This document shows, piece after piece, positions 37,973-50,400 of a stretch of DNA of 64,000 nt. The stretch covers positions 2,709,839-2,773,838 of the forward strand of contig ML133498.1 in assembly GCA_003864495.1 (NCBI GenBank), given 5' to 3'. A program made the translations under genes and the position numbers. The notes beneath the pieces are model-generated. The model was given only the letters and a program-made list of their open reading frames with translations. It made no database searches and was not told where the DNA came from. Source of the DNA: Nemopilema nomurai. Lineage: Eukaryota; Cnidaria; Scyphozoa; Rhizostomeae; Rhizostomatidae. The first letter of the stretch is position 1; each line of letters begins with the position of its first letter.

Positions 37973-38152
37973 TTGAAAATCGATTCATCCAATGACTGGC
38001 TCCATGCTACTTTGGGCTGGGTTCTGCTGTTTTTATTTCACTGTGTTGTGTTTGCTTCGCTTATTCCGAACTGCCAGATATCTGAATGTGTTTGCTCATC
38101 AAAAATGTCGATTCATTGCAACGATGTTGATAACACTCTACGGAACACACAG
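37973..38152 (+). CDS. Possible first exon of a secreted or membrane protein (weak)
   Basis: A frame reads DWLHATLGWVLLFLFHCVVF, a signal-like hydrophobic stretch, then NCQISECVCSSKMSIHCND, a spacing of cysteines similar to the cap that precedes leucine-rich repeats. No ATG lies before the hydrophobic part in this frame, and no following exon is found. A splice-like ACACAG|GGTATACG marks the end. A competing frame with an ATG at about 37993 is also open. This may be a pseudogene or chance. Confidence 0.2.
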
Positions 38153-38179
38153 GGTATACGTGAACGGGTGAAATTGTAG

Positions 38180-39130
38180 AATCGGAATTCTACAAAAACA
38201 TTTTGATGTTTGAGTTTAATGGTACCGTGTCAGAGTACTAAAGAGTACCCCGCCTCCTTCCGACTGTCCTGATATGGGCATAGGCAGGCACTGCGAAGCA
38301 GGGGGGCCCCACTTTTTGCAAAAAATGCAAAATATTAAGTAATAAACTGCCAATAAAGCCTCTTTCCAATGGTTTTAGCCCCCCCCAACTTTTTTAGACC
38401 CCCCCCCACTTTTCTCAACGCTCCGCGGTGCCTGAGAGGCCTATGTTTCATTTTGGTAATGGCAGGTTTATATCATTTCTAAAAGGCAAAATGTTTTGTA
38501 GAACCCCGATTCCACAATCTCGCCCTTAAACGAGAGTCCTGGTCCTGGACCCCAAACGCGAGCAGATAGGCCTGTCTTCTTCAGAGCTGTCGAAGAGCCA
38601 CCGCTGGAATCATGCGAAGCGATAGTAAGGCCGCGGCACAAAATAAGAATTAGAACCGTACCATCTAACTCAAACATCTAACTCAAAATGTTTCTTGTAG
38701 AATCTCGATTCTAAAGTTTTGCCAACCATTTTAAGGTTCTAGAAAAGGGTTTTTCAGTGGTCCTTATGTGCCAGAGGTGCACTGAAAATGAAAGGTACAC
38801 TCGGCACCGGTTTCGGCCTTGGAGCATGTGACTGACTGTCCAGGTGTCAAATTACAATTCACTGCATCGATCCAAACATATTTGCTTACCTTGTTATGTT
38901 GTCATGAAATTTCAATAACTAAATCAAATCCTTTTCGTCCTAAGTGTCATGATCTTGTACAGAGTCCGGCGAAACAAGAGCATAGCATGCCCCCACACGC
39001 TAGTGGGGCAAAGTATTTTAATGCTATGCCGGAAGAAAAAGAAAGTTTATAAATCGAAAGAAAGGCTGACAAATATTCTGTAATTTATTTCGACTACTGG
39101 TGTCCTGGCTATGATTTTATTATTAAAATA
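38180..39130. other. Intergenic, nothing identified
   Basis: No gene supported. Short C- and G-rich runs (GGGGGGCCCC near 38300, CCCCCCCCAC near 38400) suggest decayed mobile-element ends. Confidence 0.45.
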
Positions 39131-39228
39131 TTCAAATGCAACTGCCTTCAAATGCCACTGCCCTCAAATGCCACTGCCCTCAAATGCCACTGCCCTCAAA
39201 TGCCACTGCCCTCAAATGCCACTGCTCT
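39131..39228. repeat. 17-bp tandem repeat
   Basis: About six copies of a 17-bp unit, CAAATGCCACTGCCCTC, with small changes in the first and last copies. Confidence 0.93.
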
Positions 39229-39975
39229 CCCTGCCTAATGCATCGATTCTGAAGAGGGATTCAAACCGTTGAATCATGTTCAGAGTAATAGTTATGGATT
39301 TAGGAGGGTCGCCTCTGAACCCTAGCGTATTTGAGCAGGGCAAACCTCTCTTGTAGTAGCAAATTCTTCCGAGGTTCGTCTGCAAAACGAAGCTATTAGC
39401 CGTGGAAAGCCTTGTAACCAATCCTTATTTAATCGCCTCTTCCACCGCCGTGGATCGATCAGCGCAGAAGAACTTGCGGAAGTACACAACTCGTGTTTAG
39501 ACCGTGCATTGTAATCAGACGACCGCAATTTAACACGTCGTCACAGCGGCTATGACCGAGGCGGCCACGCCCCACGGCATCCCCAAGCCGCAAAGTCGAT
39601 AAGAGTCGGGGGCAGGGCTGTCATGTTTTGGAAAATGAGATGAGGGACAAACACGCGTACACTTACAAATGATAAATGAAAAAGACTAAATGTGGCAAAA
39701 CATGAATTATTGACTTCTGTAGCACGGGCATCTTGTCTACCATCTAAGTGCAAAATTAAAACGTTATCCAAGACCATTCTTAAACGCTTGCAAAAGCAAA
39801 GCAAACCTGCTCAAAAGGACAGCTGCACATTCAAAGAGAGCTTCAAACATCAAATGAATCACAGGATCTGCCCTTTGTAACATCAGATTTGGGCTAGTCA
39901 GCACTGGCAAAGCTGCATCCAAAAATTAACAGCAAGCTTCTGTTATTGGGTTGGTGAATGCATCAATCAGCCTGT

Positions 39976-41497
39976 TTAATCTTGATTTTTCTGGCATTGC
40001 TTGTTTTCCATTCTTCTTTTTTGGTTCTTGTGACAGGAAGTAGCTCTGCAATGATGGGTACCAGTCCTTTCCAAACAGGTGGAAAGACCCAGCCAGCGAA
40101 CACTCAGAAATTTTAAAATTTTGTGATACTCTTGACAACAAACCTCACAAAATTCTACAAACATATTCTTTCTCTTTGAAGAATAATCGAAGTGGAAGTA
40201 AATATCAACAAGCAGTTGTTCCACATTAAAGGCTGCATATTTCTCAAATTCTCTCTCAGCTTTTCTTGCTGTGTTGTGTCCCATATGACTATAATGTGCT
40301 ATAATGTTTTGATGGATTTGGATTTCGGGAAGCGCAGCTTGTTAACGAACTTGATGACAAGGACGTCGACAAATAAAATGTCCATGTTGCAATCGGCAAT
40401 TCCTTGATAAAATAGGTGAATCAAATTACAAGAACGACATAATCGAGGAAAAATCTGTAAGAAGACACTAGCCAATCGACATATCCGTGTTATGACACTG
40501 GCCAATTCCGACACTTCCAAAGGTTTCGACTTATTCAGGAGCCATCTTCAGTGTAGATAAAACGGGTGAGAAATTGAATAAATACAAAAGCTTAACAAAG
40601 GGGATCGAAAACCATGTGATGATAGCAGTACTTAAAAGGAGAAATGGACGTGTGAGGAGCTACAGAAACGAAACAAGTAAACAACCTAGAGAGTGAAGAT
40701 CAGGAATAAGTATAATGTTGTTGTTCATTTTTCTTGCTTCCACAATAAGTGAATTGTGCTTTCCAACATTACAAGAAGTGTTGTCAACTCCAAGAGATGC
40801 ACAATGCTCCCAAGAAACACCATTTTTGGTAAAAGCATCAGTAATGGAGGAAAATATTGCAACAGCTGTTGATGATTGAGTAAGTAAGGCATATATCTAG
40901 GACAACCTTACGCTGATTAATGTCAAATAGTCGAACAGTCAGTGGGTTAATCTTATTCAAGTTTTGATCATTGCTGCCATCTGTGCAAATAATGAAACAA
41001 TTCTCCCTCATTTGCCTAATTAATTCAGATTGCAAAGATGGCTTGATAGCTCTTTTCAAGATACCTGTTGCTTTAGTTTTTCCACAAGAGTATGATTTGG
41101 CAATCTTCGAGTCTGGGAATATATCTTTGAAAAGATGTGTTAAATGGTCTGCGGTAGCAAAGGGCAGATTGTGCTCTGCCAGAAATCCAGATACTTTAAC
41201 TTCCGCATACTGTACCTGTTTTTCTATTGGGTCATATTTCTTGATAAAAATGTCAGACAAACGCGGTTGATTTCTCTTGGAATCCAAACTTTTCTTATGA
41301 ACCACGCCTTACATGTGTCGCATAAGATCCTTATAGAGTCTGCGGCGCAGTCTAGCCTGTACCACTTTCAATGGCTTTGGGTGTGTCCTTGTTTTTGGGC
41401 GGTTTCGAGAAAAATAGCATCGTTTGCAAAAATAAAAGAAAGGAGCAACAAAGGAGCTTAGCACTTTCCTGAAGAAGGGAAGGGTATTATCGGCCAC
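39976..41497 (-). pseudogene. hAT-superfamily transposase-like pseudogene
   Basis: Minus-strand pieces in order resemble hAT-type transposases of the BED zinc-finger group. 41305-40838 carries AEHNLPFATADHLTHLFKD, FPDSKIAKSYSCGKTKAT and a catalytic-region-like FIICTDGSNDQN. Near 40830-40740 is LGVDNTSCNVGKHNS. 40284-39976 carries FNVEQLLVDIYFHFDYSSKR and LSVRWLGLSTCLERT, matching the C-terminal region. The pieces lie in several frames with stops, so the gene is inactive. A CxxC-like remnant near 41330 may be part of the N-terminal finger. No terminal repeats belonging to it were identified. Confidence 0.82.
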
Positions 41498-41823
41498 AAA
41501 ATGAAGGCGCTCGTGTCAACGCAGTATGTGACCAATTGTCAAATTCACCAACTAATGTACATTTTTACTGGCTGCTCGGTGACGCTATTAGCCTCGTATT
41601 CACGTTGTGTTGGGCACGTTCGTTGTGTTGTTCTAGCCGTGAGGATACAAGATGGAGTATTGAAGTTCGAAGTGGCGTGTTCTTTTGTTGTTATCAACCG
41701 GGTAATCTTACATTCTCTATACTTGAAGGAAGCCTGGAAAGTTATTCTTGGTCGATATCCAAGCAATGCTGGGAATAAAATGGTAGGGGGTGCAATGAAT
41801 CGCATTCCTTGTGGGGCCAAGGC

Positions 41824-41903
41824 GTGTGATGGTGTGCAATTACTTACTGACGTGCAATGGTGTGCAATTACTTACTGACGTGCAATGGTGTGCAATTACT
41901 TAA
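41824..41903. repeat. 28-bp tandem repeat
   Basis: Nearly three copies of a 28-bp unit containing GGTGTGCAATTACTTACTGA. Confidence 0.92.
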
Positions 41904-42931
41904 TAACATAGAAAGCTGTATATAGAGTTGAGAACCTAAATTTATCATGAAAAAGCGTAAGACAAAGCTAGTCCAATCAACACATTTTTCTTAAACAAGC
42001 TTTAGAATTGTCAAATCCAACATATTAAGAGGGCCATAAAACAATGTTGGATCATTTGACCACCTCGTCCAACGTTGAACAAAAATACTTAGTCGTCAGT
42101 TTCGACTCATCGTGTAAACAGGTACATCGATAAGCCAAAGATGACGAAAAAGTCCGGTGGTTATACTGATCAGGTTTAACTGACCGCATATTTCACGGAA
42201 AACGGAAACCAGCACATAAGCTGTCTCGGTGATGTTCAAGCTTGTCGTAATTTGCGTAAAAAATCGAAAAGGCGACTACTATCCTGCTTCTTAAGGTAAT
42301 CATAATATTCTCCGAACTTCGTTGCGGTATGATAAAAGCTCAACATTAAACAGTATTGATCACTGCACTTCTGAGCAATGGAAGGCGCTGATATCTATGG
42401 GATCTTACCAGCTTTTGACTGCACATTATTGCACGCCTGAAATGCTCAAGGAGTACGATTTAACACAAACCTTCAAATTTCCAGAAAGGCCTCTAATATC
42501 GAAAGAGTGTTCTTTTTTAAAAAAGATAGAAAATAGTTCCGCGACTCATCCTTTACTCCTGCGGCAAGACCATTTCACCAGGTTTCAATCTCTTTGAAGG
42601 GGCATGCACCAAGGGATTCATATTTGGCCAATCACTGACCTATTTCTCTTCCCATTCGGCATCATCATTCGGGGCACTTTCTTATTTCCCTTACTTGATT
42701 TCTCACGTATTGTATAAACCCTTACCCTTGTTTTCAATAGAAATTGTTTTTGGTAATTTTCAAAGCCAATAGTTAGAAAATGGGCCTGAATCATAAAGAA
42801 CTTTCTTTTTCAAAAGTTAATGCTAATGTTCAAATTCTTTACAGTGAAAGGTCATTAATCAGACAATAGCAAAATATTTTACAGGTAAAGTTAAAGAAAC
42901 AGAAATACTGGGGGTGAAATATACTGGTTGT

Positions 42932-43470
42932 TTCCTGAAACCAGCTGTTCTCTACCTGAAACCAGCTTTTCTTTACCTGAAACCAGCTGTTCTCTACCTG
43001 AAACCAGCTTTTCTTTACCTGAAACCAGCTTTTCTTTACCTGAAACCAGCTTTTCTTTACCTGAAACCAGCTTTTCTTTACCTGAAACCAGCTGTTCTCT
43101 ACCTGAAACCAGCTGTTCTCTACCTGAAACCAGCTTTTCTCTACCTGAACCAGCTTTTCTTTACCTGAAACCAGCTGTTCTCTACCTGAAACCAGCTGTT
43201 CTTTACCTGAAACCAGCTTTTCTTTACCTGAAACCAGCTGTTCTCTACCTGAAACCAGCTTTTCTTTACCTGAAACCAGCTGTTCTCTACCTGAAACCAG
43301 CTTTTCTTTACCTGAAACCAGCTTTTCTTTACCTGAAACCAGCTGTTCTCTACCTGAAACCAGCTTTTCTTTACCTGAAACCAGCTTTTCTTTACCTGAA
43401 ACCAGCTTTTCTTTACCTGAAACCAGCTTTTCTTTACCTGAAACCAGCTTTTCTTTACCTGAAGCCAGCC
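42932..43470. repeat. 21-bp minisatellite, about 26 copies
   Basis: Head-to-tail 21-bp units containing TACCTGAAACCAGCTTTTCT alternate with a CTGTTCTC variant. One 20-bp unit near 43146 shifts the reading frame. Because 21 is a multiple of three, long frames open on both strands (a seven-residue VSGKEKL-type repeat on the minus strand, LKPAFLY on plus). These are consequences of the array and not evidence of a gene. It lies about 540 bp before the first visible exon of the repeat-only paralogue. Confidence 0.95.
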
Positions 43471-44010
43471 AAACCAACACAGAAACCAGCTGATTTTTAC
43501 CTTGCCAGCTTGCCAATAGTAATTGGCTAATTGATTTTTGAGTTTCTGCAAATTTTCATATTTTTATTTTTAGCAGGTCCAGAATTATGGGCTTTCAAAG
43601 TTCTTTTTGGTTGTGGTTGCCACACCCCCTTTCAAAGCTACTGTCATAACTTTCTTGTTACAAGTTATACAGCCTTGTGCTAGGGATCATTTTAATGGAC
43701 AGCATGATCTGTCTAAACATACACCTGCTACATTGGTGTTGTCTATATTTTGAGAAGAGCTTTGTGACCTTTAAAAGAATTTTCAAGCCACAAACGGACC
43801 CAAGATATAAAGTAATTTTTGTGCTCCTCAGCATACCCACACTCATGCTAATGTGAAAATGGTTTAGCAAAGAACTGATGTTGGCGGTTCATCTGAGCTT
43901 GGTTCAAGCCCCCACAGCATGTCACCTCAACGATTCAACAACTTTTTATCATGTCAATGATATTTGTACTCCAATAATTTGAAAGTTATACTTTTTTGTT
44001 TGACTTGCAG

Positions 44011-47000
44011 CTTGGATATACCAAAGATGATAATCCCCATTTGTGTTGGACATAATCAGAGTTGGGCATCCAGAATTGGGAAAGGTGAACATGCAAGCTT
44101 ATTGGGATGCCAGCATGACCATTTGTTTTATGCAAGTGATGTTGAGATGCCAGGAACTATTCCAATAAGTATTGGGCATGCAGGAAGTGGAGATCAGTTG
44201 AGAAACTGTGCTGGACAGGTCAGTGGATTGAACTCTATTCAACTGCCACTCATTGCTAGACGTGGGACCTACAGTGCCTGCTAAATTGTTTTTGCACTAA
44301 ATTTTTTCCCAAGATTAACTGCTATACTTTGTTACCAACATTGTTTAGGGGGAGGAGGGGGATTTGCAGCTAGTGGCGTTTCAAAAAAATAGAAAATGCA
44401 AAAACCAGAGAAAATACTGAGGTGTCCCAAGGACTTTTGGCAGGCATCGTACTTCTTTGTTGAAGAAGGGTCTCCTTTATTGATTTGTAGTTGCCATGCA
44501 AATACATTTGAGCTTGTACGAAGGGCGGGTGCTTGGTGCCAAGTCAATGATTTGTTGGGGAATCAAGCAGAGGACACTTTTGAGCGTTCTAAGTCCGTGT
44601 TCATTAATGCCCTATAGACTTTAGACATCCAAAGAAACTTTAAGAAACTTAACATCGATTTTAGTCAAGTAGAAGTAGAGAACACCTTTAAACAATTTCT
44701 ATCATCGTTTAAAGTGCTTTATTTGTTTTGTTGTCATATGCATTTCATGAACGGTTAATCAATATCAGTACCAAAAATGCTACCTTTATTACTATCTGTG
44801 AATCTGTAGATGTGAGTTTTTCTGTCCGACTTGGGCTAGGCCGCTCGTGACTAACATAACACTTCATTTGAAAGCGACCCTAAAACCTGGCGTAATTATT
44901 AATACCCAGGCCGCTCAGTGGCGTAGCGTCAGGGTATGCAAGGTATGCAGTGCATACCCTGAGATTTCAGGGCAAAATATTGTCCAAAATTACCTTTTTC
45001 ATTAAAGTTTAAACGCAGTTACTACATTAAAACTCATAAATGATCCCTCTTTAAACTGATTTCAACAACTTGAATAGTTGTTTTCTGCTGTAGGTTTCGT
45101 TTCTCTGTTTGATTTGCATGTCAATGCACCAAGGCCGATACATTGAACCTTTCTTTGAATGCGCTGCGAAGGAGGAGGCTGAGCTGTTTCTCCCACTGTC
45201 TCCCTTTGTTTTTCAACTCAACTACGTCACAAAATAAGCAGTGAATCCCTTCCGCCCAATTCTAACCAATCAGCGCACTGAATTTCATGAATATATTAAC
45301 ACCAAATTGGCTGAAACAATTGAGAAATAAGCAGAAAACTTTCTGCTTCCAACCTCGCAGCAGGCTGAAAATTAATCTCGTTTTGGGGCTTGAGGAAAAC
45401 AGGAAGTATGGCCAATGCAAACGACTTAGCTAACGAAAGCTCCAAGACCTTGGACTAGTTATTGTATCAGGTTTTTATATTTTACAAACAATAATAAAGG
45501 TATTGACATTATTATGGCTTTTTCAAGTCAACCTCTGATGTAAACTTCTTATGTGGCAGCTTCACAGAATGAGTGATTCGGCCTAAAGTAACCTCCCCTT
45601 TCAGCCAGATATTTCACAGTCCTATCAGTATCATGTTTAGAATGTTTTTGAACTATTTCTAACCATTAATGTGACAAAATATATGTTTGTTGCTTGGAAC
45701 TTTCTTCTGCCATCTCTAATTTCCAAACCCTTGCATCTGTGAAAGGATGCTATGCCCACAATTCAACAACCATTGGAAATTAGTAGCGGTTGGGTTTTGT
45801 ATCAAAACAGATTTTCTAATGTCTCAGATGCCAGCCATGCTGCGTCCTGTTGTGTTATTTGGAACTTTTCTAATTTGTCTGTCAGCGCGTATTGTGGGGC
45901 ACAAACTGTCTTGCTAAATTTGCTTTCGTTTATATTATTAGCGTTTGTTGATGATTTGAGTGGTACTTATTCGGGGCAAAGGCGGATTGGCCTAGCTCAC
46001 CAGTTGGTTCACAAGCATCAACTTCTCCGTCGTAAGAAAGCCCCAACAAACGTAACACATTTCGCTATTGTAAGCCTACAGTTTGGCAGCCTGTGTTTGA
46101 CAAATTCACTATGATTCCAGCACAAGTTATTCAAATCTTTTCACCCCACCTAGCTTCCCTGGCTCTCTTCTATGCCACGCCCAACCACGCCTTTTTTGGC
46201 GAAAGTGAATACCCTATAAAAAGATTCACGCTACGCCACAGAGGCCGCTAAGTGGATGGACGCTGCGGTTGCAATGGGTTCCAAACATTTAAGCGGGAAC
46301 TCATAGAAAACGAATTTTTTTGTTCTTTTCCAACCTTTTTCTGTTCTTTTCCAACCTTTTTCTGTTCTTTTCCAACCTTTTTCTGTTCTTTTCCAACCTT
46401 TTTCTGTTCTTTTCCAACCTTTTTCTGTTCTTTGCCAACCTTTTTCCGTTCTTTAGTTTTTTTAGGCTGTGGGATAATTAACGCTGCAGTTTTTTAAGAG
46501 GGTTGGCCAATATGTCTCGCTTTCTATCCTTTTTAGTCAGTGTAACGCGTAAACGTACGAACCTATTACAAGAACGTTTCCACTTTCAATCCACAGAACA
46601 CCAATGCAGGCGGGAACGGATGGACACATGACTTCACGTTTTATGCCTTCAGTTCACAGCAACCAGGAACCATTCCGTATGCAGTCGGGCACGCGACATA
46701 CGAGCATGGCTGGAAGTTTAGAATGTCGGAGAATATGACTTATGCCGGTGACAACGGTTGGACACACGCTTTTGTGTTCTACGTGTTCCCAGTTAACCCT
46801 GATTTGTTGATGCCCGTGTCTGTTGGGTCCTACTCCGGGCATTGGACTGCAAAGGTTGTCAGTGGCGTGTCAGCAAAGGACGATCTGTTTGACCACGTGT
46901 TCACCTTCAAAGCCCTCGAGCATCCGCAACCAGGCACCGTTCCATTTGCTGTTGGCTCGGCAGGTAGGCCGTTTTGATTGATAAACTGTTAACGGTCTCC

Positions 47001-48170
47001 GTCCACGAGTTGATGGAATGTGGGGCGAGGAGCGAGGGGAGAAAGCCATTGCAAGTGCTTCATGGTCTACGTAGCTACATTGGGAGGGAAAGGAAAAGGG
47101 GAAAGGGCAAAGACAGTGGGACAAAGTGATATAGATTCATTAACAATGTACATAAATATATTGGAAACTTGGTGTGACAAGTTGCTTAAGCGGTTAGGCC
47201 TGTGAGACATGCCAAGTATCTAGATAGAATAACAAGGAAGACTGTGGGCTGTAGAAGATAAGCACCCCATAACCGAGGCTTTAAAACCGGTTCCTTTTCG
47301 TGGTATCTGACCGAGTTTAACAGTGTGGCCACTGTTGGACATGCAGCTCATTGCCAGCCAGTTCTGAGGTAAAGCTTGATAAGGATTATTAAATGCTCCT
47401 TTATTTAAACATACCAGTAATTATGTTATTGGTGACCTGGAACCTTTATTGACTATAGCTGTAATAACTATTTGTAAACTTGGATATGCAACGATTTCTT
47501 GGTTGGTGTTTGTGTAGGTGGAGGTGACCATAGGAGACACCAGCTTGTCAAGGGAACGAATGCCGGTGGCAATGGATGGAACCACGAGATGACGTTCCAT
47601 GCTTATGAACAGCAAAGGCCTGGCACCATCCCGATAGCAGTTGGGCACGCCACCTACTCAGGAGGCTGGAAGTACCGAGTCTCCGAAAACTGCCCGTTCG
47701 CAGGAGACAATGGCTGGAGCCATGACTTTGTCATGTATGCTTTCCCAGCAGACACGTCCCTGCTTATGGAAGTAGCCGTTGGATTTGAATCCCAGAACTG
47801 GGCTTGCTGGCTTAAGCCTGGCTCTAAAGTTCAAGACCATTACTTCAGCCATGCTTTTTCGTTTTTCGGTTTCCGATCCCCATATCCCGGGACGGTGCCG
47901 TTGTCTGTAGGCGAAGCCGGTGACCCGCACTCTCGCACACTGCGCAGCCGCGTCGATCAGGGTACTCATGCTGGCGGTAATGGATGGAATCACATTTTCA
48001 CTGTTTATGTTTTCCCCATGCGAAAACCCGGAACGGTCCCTATTGCTGTTGGCCATGCCGATCTCCAGGGGGGCGGCTGGAAGTATAAGGTGGCTGAGAA
48101 TTGTCAGAATGCCGGAACCCAAGGATGGACCCATGATTTTGTTGTCTACGCCTACCCCCATCCAAAGTGA
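44011..48170 (+). CDS. W-x-H-x-F / PGTxP repeat protein, paralogue of the TIR-repeat gene (5' end not found)
   Basis: Three exons, 44011-44218, 46597-46963 and 47518-48170, join in frame to give at least 408 aa ending AYPHPK and stop. The first exon matches the TIR gene exon 27879-28081 (IGKGEHASL against IGKGMAREAL, then FYASDVEMPGTIPISIGHAG). The next two junctions have phases 0 and 1, exactly as in the TIR gene, so the two genes arose by duplication. Repeats are cleaner here: NAGGNGWTHDFTFYAF, PGTIPYAVGHATY, GWKFRMSEN, then LRSRVDQGTHAGGNGWNH and GGGWKYKVAENC. The first exon enters one base before a codon start, so an upstream exon exists; no TIR exon is visible between 30143 and 44010. 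Start codon unknown; Met at 44027 is possible. Function unknown. Confidence 0.85.
44916..46241. mobile_element. hAT element with exact 8-bp target duplication
   Basis: The left end is CAGTGGCGTAGCGT and the right end ACGCTACGCCACAG (reading CGTGAATC before the right end's partner strand), flanked on both sides by AGGCCGCT at 44908-44915 and 46242-46249. An 8-bp duplication and a CAGTGG end are diagnostic for hAT elements. It is 1,326 bp; no transposase is recognised, so it is non-autonomous. It lies in the first visible intron of the repeat-only paralogue. Confidence 0.9.
46313..46455. repeat. 21-bp tandem repeat
   Basis: About seven units of 21 bp containing CTGTTCTTTTCCAACCTTTT, beginning about 70 bp after the hAT element and ending about 140 bp before the next exon. 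Confidence 0.93.
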
Positions 48171-48649
48171 ATGCATAGTACGGAACATTTGGGATACTGA
48201 AGAAGAACTAATTATTGATTAAATTAGAATCAGTGCTTAATGAAATATTGGTTGTTTGATTGATTAGGGTATAAGATTTAATTAGCTAAAATAGAATCAA
48301 AGACGTCATCGAGGAATCTGTTTGTTTTTTTAGGAAGATAATTCTGAATGTTGAAAACATGAAGACAAACTGACGACCAGGTGCTAAGCATAATCTGCAC
48401 CTTAATAACTGCATTTTTTGCAAGAATCGCTTGAATTATTATTCTAAAGACTCCTTGAAGAGTTATATCTGGTCATGATAACTTGTGATCGAAAAAACAG
48501 AATTTTGTTTCTGTAAAAAATTATTACAATTGTTGGCGTATTTCATTTCTGCAGTTAATCAATAACCAATTTTATCGATGAGCGTACCTTTGGCCACCCT
48601 CTTGTGGCCCCGTTATAATCCCCTGAGGTGGGATATGGATCTGAAAAGA

Positions 48650-48840
48650 CTGGGTCGAACTTTCTATTGTTCTCGTCACTGACAAACTGGTCTGTTGACA
48701 TTTTCGCGCCATTTGCTATTGGAAACTTAGCGAGAATATTAAATCGGTGTCAACATTTCCAAAATTAGACAATACCTTGGCTGGTGTAGCGAAAAAAGCA
48801 GCGAAACTGCCAACACATGAGTTTGAGATCAGGAATCGAA
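48650..48840 (+). repeat. Local diverged duplicate, copy 1
   Basis: AGACTGGGTCGAACTTTCTA ... TGTTGACATTTTCGCG, CCATT.GCT.TTGG and GGCTGGTGTAGCGAA match 49555-49745 in order and orientation with many changes. Confidence 0.55.
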
Positions 48841-49554
48841 ATTATGAAAGAAGATGCCATTCACCTTCGTTCGTCAGAGACGGCCTAAACATTTGTCGAG
48901 TAGCACTAAAGAACACTGGAAGTAACCTTCCTATCTTCACACACAAATCCTTTTGACCAGAAAATGTAACCACACGAGAACCGAACTTGATAAGACCGGC
49001 AAGCTAAAAATATTCACGAAATCATTAGAAAATATTAGATTATATTGAAATTATACATCTAAGCAGAATAGCTATTTTATGAAGTCTGAGTAATTTAGAC
49101 TACGAAAATGGCCGTACAACAAGGAGTATGAGAAGTAAGTGATAACGGGTCTATTCAGGTAGGCATTTTAGTTGCAATAAGAAATATCAGCGAAGTCAAG
49201 TATGATGTACTTTGGAAGCTACTTTAAGCTGGGATGTAAACCTGATTTTACATCAAACAACTCTCTTTAAATTATCGCTATATTTTTTAGCACCATAGAT
49301 CTTTTATTCCATATTTCTGTTTTTGATGATAGGGCAGCGTGTATGATCAATTATTAAAAAGGAGTTTTCTGCTCATTACTGTTACCATCGTAGAATGATG
49401 CATTTAGCTTGAAACCAAAACATTCTATTAGAAGGAGACTTAAAAATCGTTATTTTGATCTCGTTTTTTGGACAAGCTACAAATAATTTCGAAAGTTCGT
49501 TTCCATGAATGGTAGCTGGTTATAGATTTATGTCCACAAATGGAGTACATGCCT

Positions 49555-49745
49555 CGGTAGAAGACTGGATCGACCTACTTTCCTCGTTTTTAATAGACTT
49601 TGCTTGCTGACATTTTCGCGTGCCATTCGCTGGTGGCTATTTGGCGGGAAAATTCAAGCCGAATGCATGGGGCAAGTTTGGGGACACGATGCACTGCCTG
49701 GTACTAGCGAAGGAAGCGTAGAGTCTAGCAAGGAGAGGCAAGAAC
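49555..49745 (+). repeat. Local diverged duplicate, copy 2
   Basis: Partner of 48650-48840, with AGACTGGATCGACCTACTTT, GCTGACATTTTCGCG, CCATTCGCTGGTGG and CTGGTACTAGCGAA in the same order. It may be a mobile element or a segmental duplicate. Confidence 0.55.
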
Positions 49746-50249
49746 TTATGAAAAAGCAATTAGGGATGAAGAATTGAAAGTTGGAAGGAAAGTGACATGC
49801 AGTACACGAGTACAGCTTTGTACATAGAGGGATATAGGCCTAAGAATGTATCTAATAGTAACACCGAAGGCAAACTGCTTATCGTTTTATTCGAATGATG
49901 CTCTCATTCAACAGGACACGCGTAATTATAACGTCAATCGACATGGTTAGCCTGAAAAGCGAAGATCTAGCAACATGGGTCGTTTCCGAGCTCCGTTACT
50001 TGTTTTACGATTGCCCAAAGTGGAGTGGCTGGAAGATCTGATAACAAATTAAGTCTACCTTTTCATAAAGTTGACATTTGTTCATAAAAGGAGAATGGGA
50101 CAAAGTTTATATTTATTGTAGGGCATAAAGCATTTAACACTGGGCCCTTAGAGCTAAAATTGCAAAAATATTGATGGTTATATATATGTAATAGCTTATC
50201 AAAGGACAGATAGAAAATAGCTACTTAAGACATAAAGTTGTTTGTGTCA

Positions 50250-50400
50250 AATGCCCTTAAGTAGCTGCCCTCTATCTATCCTTGAGTAGCTACTATCTAT
50301 ATGTCTTTCAGCAGTTACTTTCTGTCTACCAATAAATAGCTACTTTCTATCTAGCCTTAAAGTAGCTACTTTCTATCTACCCTTGAGTAGCTACCCTCCC
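50250..50400. repeat. Degenerate tandem repeat of AGTAGCTACTTTCTATCT
   Basis: Five or six imperfect units of about 25 bp built on AGTAGCTACTTTCTATCTAC. Confidence 0.85.

Noticed and set aside
42322..42597. Plus-strand frame with PERPLISKECSFLKKIEN
   Set aside because: Protein-like but without an identifiable domain, acceptor or donor linking it to the neighbouring repeat gene.
849..43470. Possible CRISPR arrays
   Set aside because: All tandem arrays are head-to-tail minisatellites without unique spacers, in clearly eukaryotic sequence.
42839..43551. Long open frames on both strands (VSGKEKL and LKPAFLY repeats)
   Set aside because: They are translations of a 21-bp minisatellite, open on both strands at once, with no splice context.
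45752..46114. 120-codon frame inside the hAT element
   Set aside because: No transposase motif; probably a chance frame in non-autonomous sequence.
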